In this document: piece after piece, positions 1 through 11,512 of the stretch
Layout: each line of letters begins with the position of its first letter
Numbering within the stretch: position 1 is the stretch's first letter
DNA from: Paracentrotus lividus
Lineage: Eukaryota; Echinodermata; Echinoidea; Camarodonta; Echinidae
Length of the DNA: 64,000 nt
Assembly: GCA_940671915.1 (NCBI GenBank)
Contig: CALNVZ010000008.1
Location: forward strand, 657,096-721,095
Reading direction: 5' to 3'
The notes under the pieces: model-generated
The model's database searches: none
What the model saw: only the letters and a program-made list of their open reading frames with translations
What the model was told of the DNA's origin: nothing
Translations under genes and position numbers: made by a program

Positions 1-313
1 GTTGTCGTCGGAACAAAACACTGCACAATGAATGGAGGCGCACTATATCTTACGTGTAATTATATATCAAAATCGCAAATTTTAGCGCGAGGAGCGGAGC
101 GCGTATCTTTGTTAAATCCCGATTCCATAGTTGTTTTCTCTCCACGTGACGCATTTTTTAACCAATATTGGTTAAAATTCGGAATTGGGCTTTTTTAACC
201 AACCCAGTGCTTTTTCACGTTAACCCAACTTGTTTTTAACCATATTTCTTTTTAATACAGTAATCTTGGTTAATTTTTAACCAACTGTTTTATATGCTTT
301 TTTTTAGCCAGCG
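1..313. other. AT-rich flank with repeated TTAACCAA words
   Basis: No gene is visible. The stretch carries a GC word (gcgcgaggagcggagcgcg, 92-110) of the kind scattered through the window. It also carries a cluster of TTAACC/GGTTAA words at about 156-290, including a perfect 22-bp palindrome at 156-177 whose half is TTTTAACCAAT. What it does is unknown. Confidence 0.5.
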
Positions 314-2065
314 TTCTGAGAGTGTAAAGCCGTGCTTTATACTGGGAATATGCTACTTTGAATTCGCTAAAAGTCTTGTAGATAAGATAGCAAGCGCGTC
401 GACCCAGTGATCAAAACATATCATATCATGCCACGCATGCTGTCGTGAAGCTGAAGCACAAATTGCCGAATCCGTGGATTAACCTACTGATGCTGATTGG
501 TTTATAAGTTGGTGTAATGTGCCAATTGGCATACAGAATACTAATCTATTAATACTAACAACGGGGTGAATGGGTGTGGTGCAAATAACGATATATTATA
601 ACCATAATTCTTGGCAGTAAACAAAACTTCTCCCATCTGGTTCGAAGGGGAAACCCCGTTAGAAACAAAAATCCACTATCTCAACTCGAAACTTCACTTG
701 TAAAACTTAATAATCAACAATTCAACGTAGTTTAAACATGGTTAAACTCTTGATCAAACGGCATGACTAAAATTGTAATGAAAGGCGCTAGCGCTCGCAC
801 GCGACGGTATGTGTAACTATTGTAACGAAATTGGTTTATTTCTTTGAAAATTATCCAGAGAGATGAAATAAGATGAAGAAGTATAACTTGTTTGTTTGGA
901 TGATGATGGCGTGATTCCACTCATGGTAGGCTATGGCACAAATCACGTGTTCTATACGCTGTACACCCAAATGATCACAATAGGTAATGTCTATGCACGA
1001 TTGTTGTAAATTTAGGTGAGTAATTGATATCAAGTGAGATTATACCTCCATTTTGTGTGGATTATTGTTCACGTAAGTCTGCTGTCTGTTATAAAATCTA
1101 TGACTTGTTGAAATCCGATATCGGAGAACTGAAGTTATTCACACGCCGTAACTAGATTTTCACGGGGGAGGGGAAGGGGTACACGGTAATGGATAGATTG
1201 ACCTTTTGGCTCGGATCCTCTGTTATCATGTGATATGCTCGACCGGGCGTAAGACTTCATTTCTCACAGTCAGAAGTGTAATAACGCAAGTAGCGGACCA
1301 CGCTAACCAATTTTGCTTTTTTATACCAATTTTTTTTTTAAAATATATTTATTTTTTTTTTTATAATTATTCTTATAAATTTTAATTTTATTTTTAACTT
1401 ATTATTATTATTCTTATTTCTTTAGTATTTTTGAATAATATATAGAGAAAAGCGTTCTTCTGGTGCGAATGCAAACATAAAAAAGGCAATTACTTTCCCG
1501 ACACTCAATCAAATGTTGGTTTATTCTACGACAGGGCCATGGTTACTGATTGATTTGCGACCGACCCGCCCATGTAACATGTTAATAATTCAGAACAGTG
1601 GAGTGAATATAGTGCTTGAACTCCCAGCTGAGGAAGGGCGAATTGTCCGATCTTCAATACTCTCATATACAGATTCAACTTATTGACTGATTGACCCCAT
1701 TGTGTTTGTTATCTCGACTGCAGACAATATAATAACACAGAACTATATGATGCGTTTTCGTGATTTAATAAATATCCGAAACAGCATTGTCCTGAAAATC
1801 AAAATAAAGAGTAAAAACCAAAAGTGTGCTTATAAAAGCAAGTCCCGATTTTCTCGGCCACGAAAATTAGACATGTAAGCATTATACGAAGTCAAATTAG
1901 GAACATATTATGCATGCAGCAAACATGTGAAACCCCCTGAAAAAAGTATTTGTACCTATATTCCCTCATTTCAACAAATATCAATCACATGTCATGTCAA
2001 AACACCAGCTTGACATGTTGGCCATATATGAGATAAAAGTCATCCCGCTATAAGTATGACATATA
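314..2065 (+). repeat. Unit A, copy 1 (indel-rich version)
   Basis: This segment aligns along its length with 5995-7638 and, in part, with 17113-18086. It starts at ttctgagagtg and runs to the CAGGGTG end of the following foldback element. Relative to copy 2 the differences are mainly single-base insertions and deletions every 10-20 bases rather than substitutions, which looks more like unpolished long-read sequence than natural decay. Short open frames here are broken differently in each copy, so I do not regard them as genes. An AT-rich run at 1318-1440 is missing from copy 2. Confidence 0.75.
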
Positions 2066-3525
2066 TACAGGGTGTTTCCGAAAAAAAGGAAACCCAACTT
2101 GATCCTAACAATAATTTCAAAAATATTCAATGATAATTAATAGAAATTATTCACTAGTAAAGTGCAACTCATTTCCATTCATAAGATACCTCCTCACCTC
2201 ACAATGTCACGCATACTAAACCCCATTTTCGAAAAGTCTTTGTAAATTGTGCGTGTCACTTTCATGCACCCTGAGATGTTTGTGTGAATGTGCCCTGAAA
2301 GGGAACTCAACTTTGATCATAACATAAACTTCAAAAATTTCAGTGGTGAATAAGAATTTATATCACTTGGGAAAGTACAACTCCATACAATTCTAATTGA
2401 TACTCTCTCAGTCCACACAATAGCTGCATCACTGAACCCCATTGTTTTGAAATTGTCTCGCGCAAATGGCAGTTCTTTATCAGTGCTCTCATGTCTTGAG
2501 ATGGTGCTTTCAAGATTCCTAACAAATCTAAGTAAGCATTCCAGTGACTTAAAAATAATGAGTTTGATAAATGTTGTTGGAAATTTTATCTTATTTAGTC
2601 CTTTAGTTTACCATCCAGGGTAATTTCACATGTTACTGGTTCACGACAACCAGAGACTTCAGTTCCCATGGATAAGTAAGAAGCATGACAGTTGCTCAAT
2701 CACAATTTTTGCCAAGATAGTTTTCAGAAACAATGGGGTTCATGAATGCTGAACATTGTGAGCCTGAAATGAGAGTATATTAATACAATCGATAATGAGT
2801 GGTCACTTTCCAGTGGATAATAGAACGTCTAATCACTACTGTCAGTTTTTAAATATGATGATGATGAAAGTTGGGTTCCCTTTTTAGGCAATTGCAGACA
2901 CCATCTCCAATGAGCCGTCTGGGTTGAAAGGTGCGGGTAGGAAATCCTGAGTGTGGTGAGAGAGTGCGGGTTGGTGGGGCGCGTTGTCTTTCGGAGTGTA
3001 TGGGGGGTATCGATGATGGTGGCGTTTGTAGGCCCGTATTGGGGGAGTGTGGCATGGATCTGAAGATAGGTTGCCTGGGGTGGGATGACGGAGTTTGGTT
3101 CGCGCGGATACAGGATATGGTGTAAGATCTGGCGTCGGAAAAGGGGGGCCGTAGAATGTGAGTGTGGGGGGGTAGCGACGATCGGGATGTTGCGAGGGTC
3201 TGGTTTGTCGGGTCCGGCGTGCGTGAAGGGTGGGAGTGTATATGGGGGCGTTTTGGACTGGGGGTGAGGTGGGGTGTACTCGCGGAAAGTGACCCAGCTC
3301 CCACCAATTTTGCAAGAGATTTTCCAAAACAATGAGAGGTGCGCGCACCCAGTGATGCGTGCATTTGGTGATCTGAGCAGAGTTCGTCTCCATCTAAAAT
3401 TAGTCTTAATGGTTGCCTTGTCCGAGCGATATAAATTTCTTATCAACCATGGTAATAACTCTTTTTAAATTAACTTTGTAGTGATCAACAACTTGGGTTT
3501 CCTTTTGTTCTCGCAGCACGCCTGT
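2066..3525. mobile_element. CAGGGTG-ended foldback element, noisy copy
   Basis: This corresponds to the clean element at 7639-8688. It opens with tacagggtgtttccg and closes with a damaged cacgcctgta. Both halves carry the words 'aaagtgcaactcat' and 'cactgaaccccattg' in opposite orientation. It is about 400 bp longer than the clean copy because of a G-rich insertion at about 2915-3284. No coding capacity is visible, so it would be a non-autonomous element. Confidence 0.65.
2915..3284. other. G-rich insertion of unlike composition
   Basis: This block of roughly 370 bp is rich in G and T on the plus strand (gtgtgggggggtagcgacg and similar). It interrupts the foldback element between 'ccaatgagc' and 'gaaagtgac', which lie almost side by side in the clean copy near 8485. 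No match to it was seen elsewhere in the window. Three overlapping open frames cross it, but all follow from its lack of A/T-rich stop codons and none resembles a known protein. It could be a real insertion or a sequencing or assembly artefact. Confidence 0.5.
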
Positions 3526-4639
3526 ACTCAAGACCTAGCAAAGTATACCCTGATGCCAGAAACGTCTGTATAAAAAAGAACTTATTATTTACACTCGTGC
3601 TCTCACATCAGTATTAGACCTTTTTCTGTAAAAAATACGTCTTAAAGACAAAAGAATATTGCACCAAACGTACGTCCGTCAGTATTCAGGTCGCCGTCGA
3701 TTTTGACTGTCGTGACTGTCAGGACCGTCGTTCATATAGTCATCAACTACGACGTCTCATGGACGTTTGCACGCGGTATTTCGGACCAGTATATAGACGT
3801 GCGCATTACTGGATTAATTGATGTTATTAGAAGCGGAGAGCGTCATAAAGAGTGATGGTTCTAGTGACGTGGTAATATTACGTGTTTAGTGGTTTCAAAT
3901 CTCTAATGCTGTGATCGTTGTTATTCAAAAATGATTGGGAGTGTCAAGACACATCAACTATTTGGATCATGAAGGAGAGCATCTCAGTTCATTTTTGATA
4001 TGAGCAAAATAGTTAACTCAGTCTCCTCAGAAGCATGGTCCATTGCCTGGGTATATTTAGTACTGGACGGGATACAGTAAGTCATGATTGTATTTGAGAG
4101 AGTCCCATGTATTTATGACTATATAAATTAGTGATCAAACTAATTTTACGTGGTTTAAAGTTTCCTTTATTCTCTTCTTAGATAATTGCATACTGATTTC
4201 ATTCTACTTTACGCTTAATCTGACGTTGTGGTGAATTTGATTTCTTAGTAAGAAAAACTACAGTGTAAAGAAGTTTAACCATTGTGTTTTTATCAAAAAT
4301 AATTGATAAAAACGGTCGACTATTGGCCCTAAATCATACTATTTCTTTTTATAATCAGAGTTACAAAATTATCACCAATAGTCATAATGCCCTGTCATAA
4401 TCCTCAGGTCAGATTAAAATTGACCAAATTGTAATCGTCGTTAGATGGCTCAATAAGCATGACGTCATAATCAAAGTCCATTATCACTGTCGTCATATAC
4501 AAATTGCAAATGAAGTCGTCGTAGATTGGTCAATGAAATAGACGGTATTATAAAGTCGAGTGAATCTGGTCATATAAATTGCAAATTTTAATCGTTGTAA
4601 ATGGTCAAAAATTAACGTCAATAATCAGGTCAATATAAA
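3526..4639. mobile_element. GACGTC-rich TIR element, noisy copy
   Basis: This matches 8694-9800 with many indels: 'agacctagcaaagtatacc', then GACGT-type words, then degraded 70-bp units with 'aatcgtcgt' and 'atgacgtcataatca'. The array appears compressed compared with the clean copy. No gene is visible. Confidence 0.6.
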
Positions 4640-5994
4640 TTTTATAATCACCATGGTAATATTTTTTAAATTATTGATGATCAAACTTGGGTTTCCTTTT
4701 TTCTGGGTCACCCTGTATAAACCTAGCAAAGTATACCCTGATAGCAGAAACTTGTAAAAAAGACGTTTTATTTATTTACGACGTGTCTCACGTCATATTG
4801 ACGTTGTAAAAATACGTTTTAAAGACAAAGATTTGCACCAACGTACGTCGTCATATTGACGTCGTATTTTGACGTGATTAGGACGTCGTCAATAGTCAAC
4901 TACGACGTCTTCATGACGTCTTTACACCGTATTCTTGACCAGTATATAAGACGTCATATTGACATGATTATTTGATGTGATTAAAGACGTCATAAAGACG
5001 TATGGTTTATGACGTGAAATATACGTCTTTAGTGGTTCAAATTTAATGTGATCGTTTGTAATTCAAAATATTTATTGGACCATCAACTGATTTTGTATTC
5101 AAAGGATCTCATATTCTTTGATATGGAGCAAAGAGTAACTCAGTTCTTCCTCATAAGGCATGGTCCATTGCCTGTATTTTATCGAGGGAACAGTAGTCAT
5201 AATGATTGAGATAGTTCCATGTATTTATATTATAAATTATATAACTATTTCATGGTTAAAGTTTCCTTAATTTTTCTTTAATGAATTGCGATCCATCAAT
5301 AACTTCAAGAATATTTCAGTGGTGATTAAGAATTTAATATCACTGGAAAGTACAACTCATTACCATTCTTAATGATACCTCTCTCAGCTCACAATATCAT
5401 GCATCACTGAACCCCATTGTTTTGAAAATTGTCTCGCAAAATTGTGATAGGTTCTCTTTCATGCTCCTTGAGATGAGTTGCTTCAAAGATCCTAACAAAT
5501 CTAAGTAAAGCATTCCAGTGACTTAAATAAATGAGTTTATAAATGGGTTGGAAATTTACTTATTTAGTCCTTTATCTTACCATCCAGTAATTTCAACATG
5601 TTACTGTCACGACAACCCAGAGAACCTTCAGTTCCCATGGATAATGTAAGAAGCATGACAGTGCATCAATCACAATTTTGCAAGATATTTTCAGAACAAT
5701 GGGGTTCAGTGATGCGTGACATTGGTGAGCTGAAAGAGATATTAATACAATGATAATGAGTGGCACTTTCCAGTGATAATAAACGTCATAATCACTACTG
5801 TCATTGTTTTAAAATGATTGATGATGAAAGTTGGGTTCCCTTTTTAGGCACATTGCAGCAACCCATCTCAATGAGCGTGAAAGTGAACCACTCACAATTT
5901 TGCAAGACATTTTCAAAACAATGAGGTTCAGTGTGCGTGGCATTGGTGAGCTGAGCAGGGTATCATTAAAATATTAATGAGTTGCACTTTCCAG
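4640..5994 (+). repeat. Rearranged second pieces of the foldback and GACGTC elements
   Basis: Positions 4640-5286 match 8620-9256 (end of the foldback plus start of the GACGTC element). At 5287 (gatccatcaataac) the sequence jumps back to a part equivalent to 7896 and follows the inside of the foldback to 5994, where it joins unit A copy 2 at 'ccag|ttctgagag'. These pieces are nearly identical to the clean copy. The order is therefore scrambled relative to 5995-10133, by local rearrangement or misassembly. Confidence 0.7.
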
Positions 5995-7638
5995 TTCTGA
6001 GAGTGTAAAAGCGTGCTTTATACTGGAATATGCTACGTTGATTCGCTAAAAGTCTTTGTAGTATAAGATAGCAGGCGGTCGACCCGTGATCAAAACATTA
6101 TCATATCTATGCCCGCATGCTGTAATCGTGAAGCTGAAGCACAAATTTGCACGAATCCCGTGGATAACCTACTGATGCTGATTGGTTTATAAGTTGGTAT
6201 GTGCCAAGTTGGCATACAGAATACTAATCTATTAATACTAACAACGGGTTATGGGTTGTGTGCAAATAACGATATATTATAACATATTTCAGTAAACAAA
6301 ACTTCTTCCCCCTCTGGTTCCGGAAGGAAACCCGTAAAACAAAAATCCACTATTCTCAACTCCGAAACTTCACTTGTAAAACTTATAATCAACAATAAAC
6401 GATATGTTTCAAAACTGGTTAAACTCTTGCATCAAACGGCATGACTAAAATGTAATGAAAGGCGCTAGCGCTCGCAACGCAGACGGGTATGTTTTAACAT
6501 ATTGTAACGAAATTGGTTTATTTCTTTGAAAATTATCCAGAAGATAGAAATAAGATGAAGAAGATAACTTGTTGTTTGGATGATGATGGCGTGATTCCAC
6601 TCAATGGTAGGCTATGGCAAGAAATTCACGTGTTCTATACCTGTACACCCAAATTGATCACAATAGGTAATGGTCTATGCACGATTGTTGTAAATTAGGT
6701 GGAGTAATTGATTATCAAGTGAGATTATACCTCCATTTGTAGTGGATTATTGTTCACGTAAGTTGCTGTGCTGTTATAAAATTATGACTTGTTGAAATCC
6801 GATACCGGAAACTGAAGTTATTCACACCCGTAACTAGGATTTTCACGGGGGAGGGGAAGGGGTCGAACGTATGGAGTAGATTGACCTTTGCTTCGGATCC
6901 TCTGTTATCATGTGATATTGCTCGCGCGGGGCGTAAGCTTCATTTCTCACAGTCATGACAGTGTAATAACGCAGAGTAGGCCTACGCACGCCTACACATT
7001 ATAGATATTTAGGAAAACGTTCTTTGGTGCGAATGCAAACATAAAAAAGGGCATTACTTTCCCGACATCCAATCAAATGTTTGGTTATATTCTACGACAG
7101 GCCATGGTTTACTGATTGATTTGCGACCCGACACCGCCCATTAACATGTTATAATTCAGAACAGTGGAGTGATATAGTGCTGAACTCCCAGCTGAGAAGG
7201 GCGAATTGTCCGATCCTCAATACCTCTCATATACAGAATTCACTAATTGACTGATTGACCTCCATTGTGTTTGTTATCTCACTGCAGACAAATAAATAAC
7301 ACAGAGACTATATATGCGGTTTTCCGTGATTTAATAAATATCCGAAAAGCATGTCCGAAAATCAAAATAAAAGTCAAAAACCAAAAGTGTGCTTTATAAA
7401 AAGCAAGCCGATTTATCTCGGCCACCGAAAATTAAGACATGTAAGATTATACGAAGGTCAAATTAGAGAACATATTAATGCATGCAACAAACATGTGAAG
7501 ACCCCCTGAAAAAATGTATTTGGTACCATATTCCTCAATTTCAACAAATATCAATCACATTCATGTCAAAGACACCAGCTTGACATGTTGGCCAATATAT
7601 GAGATAAAAGTCCATCCGCTATAAGTACTGAACATATA
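5995..7638 (+). repeat. Unit A, copy 2 (clean version)
   Basis: This is the reference copy of unit A, spanning from ttctgagagtg to the TA before the foldback element. A 61-codon open frame at 6513-6698 is partly shared with copy 3 (17620-17814) but broken in copy 1, and it resembles no known protein. No terminal repeats were recognised. Unit A could be a non-autonomous transposon or simply flanking DNA duplicated with its neighbours. Confidence 0.7.
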
Positions 7639-8688
7639 TACAGGGTGTTTCCGAAAAAAGGAAACCCAACTTTGATCAACAATAATTTCAAAAATATTCC
7701 AATGATAATTATGAAATTTATATCACTGTAAAGTGCAACTCATTTCCATTCTAATGATACCTCGCTCACCTCACCAATGTCACGCATCACTAAACCCCAT
7801 TGTTTTCGAAAAGTCTTGTAAAATTGTGCGTGGTTCACTTTCATGCACCCTGAGATGGTTTGTGTGAATGTGCCTGGAAAGGAAACTCAACTTTGGATCC
7901 ATCAATAACTTCAAGAATATTTCAGTGGTGATTAAGAATTTAATATCACTGGAAAGTACAACTCATTACCATTTTAATGATACCTCTCTCAGCTCACAAT
8001 ATCATGCATCACTGAACCCCATTGTTTTGAAAATTGTCTCGCAAAATTGTGATAGGTTCTCTTTCATGCTCCTTGAGATGAGTTGCTTCAAAGATTCCTA
8101 ACAAATCTAAGTAAAGCATTCCAGTGACTTAAATAAATGAGTTTATAAATGGGTTGGAAATTTACTTATTTAGTCCTTTAGTCTTACCATCCAGGTAATT
8201 TCAACATGTTACTGTCACGACAACCCAGAGAACCTTCAGTTCCCATGGATAATGTAAGAAGCATGACAGTGCATCAATCACAATTTTGCAAGATATTTTC
8301 AGAACAATGGGGTTCAGTGATGCGTGACATTGGTGAGCTGAAAGAGATATTAATACAATGATAATGAGTGGCACTTTCCAGTGATAATAAACGTCATAAT
8401 CACTACTGTCATGTTTTAAAATGATTGATGATGAAAGTTGGGTTCCCTTTTTAGGCACATTGCAGCAACCCATCTCAATTGAGCGTGAAAGTGAACCACT
8501 CACAATTTTGCAAGACATTTTCAAAACAATGAGGTTCAGTGATGCGTGGCATTGGTGAGCTGAGCAGGGTATCATTAAAATATAATGAGTTGCACTTTCC
8601 AGTGATATAAATTTTATAATCACCATGTATAATTTTTTTAAATTATTGATGATCAAACTTGGGTTTCCTTTTTTCTGGTCACCCTGTA
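7639..8688. mobile_element. Foldback/MITE element, TACAGGGTG ends, TA target
   Basis: The left end TACAGGGTGTTTCCG and the right end (reverse complement TACAGGGTGACCAG) begin long inverted arms of about 450 bp. TA sits directly outside both ends (7637-7638 and 8689-8690), as expected for the Tc1/mariner/IS630 group. Each arm is built from repeated modules containing 'gataccTCTCTCAGCTCAC', 'CACTGAACCCCATTG' and 'AAAATTGTCTCGCAAAATTG', so the element is both inverted and internally repetitive. No transposase is encoded, so it would be a non-autonomous foldback element. Confidence 0.8.
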
Positions 8689-8693
8689 TAAAC

Positions 8694-10133
8694 CTAGCAA
8701 AGTATACCCTGATAGCAGAAACTTGTAAAAAAGACGTTTTATTATTTACGACGTGTCTCACGTCATATTGACGTTGTAAAAATACGTTTTAAAGACAAAG
8801 ATTTGCACCAACGTACGTCGTCATATTGACGTCGTATTTTGACGTGATTAGGACGTCGTCAATAGTCAACTACGACGTCTTCATGACGTCTTTACACCGT
8901 ATTCTTGACCAGTATATAAGACGTCATATTGACATGATTATTTGATGTGATTAAAGACGTCATAAAGACGTATGGTTTATGACGTGAAATATACGTCTTT
9001 AGTGGTTCAAATTTAATGTGATCGTTTGTAATTCAAAATATTATTGGACCATCAACTGATTTTGTATTCAAAGGATCTCATATTCTTTGATATGGAGCAA
9101 AGAGTAACTCAGTTCTCCTCATAAGGCATGGTCCATTGCCTGTATTTTATCGAGGGAACAGTAGTCATAATGATTGAGATAGTTCCATGTATTTATATTA
9201 TAAATTATAAACTATTTCATGGTTAAAGTTTCCTTAATTTTTCTTTAATGAATTGCATACTATTTCATTCTACTTTACCGCTTAATTCTGACGTTTTTGA
9301 TTTATTTCTTAGTAAAAAAATACTTGTGTAAAGAGTTTAACATTGTTTTATGAAAGAAACATGATAAAAACTCGACTAATTACCCAAAATCATTACTATT
9401 TCTTTTTTAATCGATTACAAAATTATCACCAATAGTCATAATCCCGTCATAATCTGGTCATATAAAAATACAAATTAATCGTCGTAGATTGGTCAATAAA
9501 TGACGTCATAATCAAGTCATAATCTGGTCATATAAAATGCAAATTTAATCGTCGTAGATTGGTCAATAAATGACGTCATATACAAGTCATAATCTGGTCA
9601 TATAAATTGCAAATTTAATCGTTGTAGATTGGTCAATAAATTACGTCATAATCAAGTCATAATCTGGTCATATAAAATGCAAATTTAATCGTCGTAGATT
9701 GGTCAATAAATGACGTCATATACAAGTCATAATCTGGTCATATAAATTGCAAATTAATCGTTGTAGATTGGTCAATAAATTACGTCATAATCACGTCATA
9801 ATCTGGAGATATAATACGCTAAATTTACTCGTCGTAGATTGGTATAATAGAATTTAGACGTCAATAAATAGCTACACGTCATAATTGAGTCCATATAAAA
9901 TGCAAATAGCCATGGATACGTCTTTAAATTACCGCAGGATTGAGTAAATTAAGTTGAGACGTCATAATCACAGTGCATATCTTGTCATTTAACATGCAAA
10001 ATATACTTGTGAAAAGTGGTCAATATGACGTTATGAAGACGTCGTATATACGACGTATGACCAGTATTACTAGTTTACGACGTCATTACGACGATATTAC
10101 GTCCATGTCTGCTATCAGGGTACCGTCTGCTAG
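8694..10133. mobile_element. GACGTC-rich element with terminal inverted repeats
   Basis: Left end CTAGCAAAGTATACCCTGAT (8694 on) matches the reverse complement of the right end (10108-10133), sharing CTAGCA and GTACCCTGATAGCAGA-type sequence over about 25 bp. The interior is unusually rich in ACGT-centred words (GACGTC, TACGTC, GACGTG), especially at 8730-9000 and 10020-10100, and carries the 70-bp array at 9451-9800. No protein is encoded. It lies next to the right end of the foldback element, only 5 bp away. Superfamily not assigned. Confidence 0.6.
9451..9810 (+). repeat. 70-bp tandem array with CRE-like TGACGTCA sites
   Basis: Units start at 9451, 9521, 9591, 9661, 9731 and (degraded) about 9800, each beginning aatctggtcatataaa. 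Alternate units are more alike, giving a 140-bp higher-order period: units with TGACGTCA (9501, 9571, 9711) alternate with TTACGTCA (9641, 9779). TGACGTCA is the established consensus for CREB/ATF factors. Any regulatory role here is inference. Confidence 0.8.
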
Positions 10134-10724
10134 TTAAACTTATAAATCGGGCAAAAAATTTTGTTTAGCGTTCCACTAACAGCTAACCGAACTAAAGATG
10201 GTGAACCAACGGGTTATAATTAGATGCAAGCATCCGATCCCTCCTTTGCTAGTGGCCCCAGAAGAATAGGCTACAAGCGAGACCCGTCCCTAAAATGTTC
10301 ACCTGAGGAAAGGCAAAAGAAACATAAAAAGATAAAAAGGTAAAACAATTAAAAATCACATTGTCTTAGGAGGCATATAGATAAACAAATTCTACATGAA
10401 AAAAGATTCATATAAACGTGATGTGGAACAGAATGAAATTCCGCCACACGGTCCGACTCAGGAGTACGGACCGCCGCCACAACACGGATATGAAACATTG
10501 AAAAGAAAAAAGCGAATTAATATGACCCTAAAAGAGAACTACAAGCGCGAAGCCAATGCACCCTTCCCTAGAAGTTAATCAATCAAGCTTTGCCGAAGTG
10601 GTGGGGGGGGGGGGGGAGAGCAAAAGATGAAAAAGTAAGGTACTGGATAGTTCTAATGCGGGGTGTGTACGCTATCGGGTACATTTCCATGATGGCTGGG
10701 GAAGTTATGACCGCCCGCGTAGAT
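10134..10724. other. Non-coding stretch, no recognised content
   Basis: A 60-codon open frame at 10396-10578 resembles nothing I know and is no longer than chance allows. A run of 13 G lies at about 10603-10615. Nothing else is visible. Confidence 0.4.
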
Positions 10725-10950
10725 AACCAATCACAGGCTTCGAATCGACCTCGCAAGGTTACCTAGATGCAAATGAAGAAACCACGCGTTTCTTAAAGAC
10801 CGATGAGTACAGGGGCGGAGATTGCTGGTACCCACGTGCATCAGGCAAACGTCCACGTAGCGCGACCAATCACTGGCTTTAAACTGATCTCGCAATGGCA
10901 GGTGAGGTGAAGAGGTGACCTGGATGCAAATTAAGAACCCACGCGTATGG
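10725..10950 (+). repeat. Diverged direct repeat pair, ~138-bp period
   Basis: The words 'aaccaatcacaggctt', 'cgacctcgcaa' and 'cctagatgcaaat...accacgcgt' at 10727-10790 recur as 'gaccaatcactggctt', 'tgatctcgcaa' and 'cctggatgcaaat...acccacgcgt' at 10863-10945. The pair lies downstream of the retroelement on its coding strand and could be part of its terminal repeat region, but I could not find a matching copy at the other end. Confidence 0.5.
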
Positions 10951-11512
10951 GGCGGGGACTTTCGCTTCCCCTGTCCATCAGAGGAATTTCCACATGGTTG
11001 CGTAATCCATGCCCTGTCATCTCTCCAAAGCTCCGCCTCCATGATAGGCGCACCATGGGTGGGCGACTGCTTGTCCACTGCACTGGGGAGAACAAAAATA
11101 AAGAAACGGCAAGAGAGGGCCTGGGAATCGTATGAAAACATTGACGTATTTAACTCCTGGCATAGAATTCAATTGAAACATCATAATGATAGTTTTTCTC
11201 CGCCATTTGTACATGCGAAAGTAAAAAACAGCTGTTGATCTTGCGCAATGGCTGAAGTAAGGCTACCAGTGTTACTACTGCAATTTGAGAAGAAATTATA
11301 GAAAATATCAAACCCACAATTGTCCTTATATTTCCTTCATATAACAAATTCAGCGTGCAAAGAGGTAATACATATATAAATCCCAATCACATAATTGAGG
11401 AGAATTATTGTTAGCTACATTAATCACCCACGATTTCCTTGTTCTTAATTCCTGCATTCTAACAACTAATGACCCAACATCGGTGAACATAAATCCAAGT
11501 CTCAATAAGGAT

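Noticed and set aside
2829..3446. Long minus-strand open frames (up to 205 codons) and plus-strand ones over the same DNA
   Set aside because: They overlap in several frames within a G-rich block that has few stop codons, and their Pro/Thr/His-rich products look compositional.
6513..6698. 61-codon open frame in unit A, similar one at 17620-17814
   Set aside because: Only two of three copies are open, no domain is recognisable, and conservation is explained by the recent duplication of the unit.
8201..8761. 186-codon minus-strand open frame in the foldback element
   Set aside because: It repeats the same peptide modules because the DNA is modular, and it is disrupted in other copies.
9451..9810. 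CRISPR-like array
   Set aside because: The units are contiguous 70-bp tandem repeats without unique spacers, in a eukaryotic transposable element context.
10396..10578. 60-codon charged open frame
   Set aside because: No homology recognised, no splice or promoter context, and within chance length.
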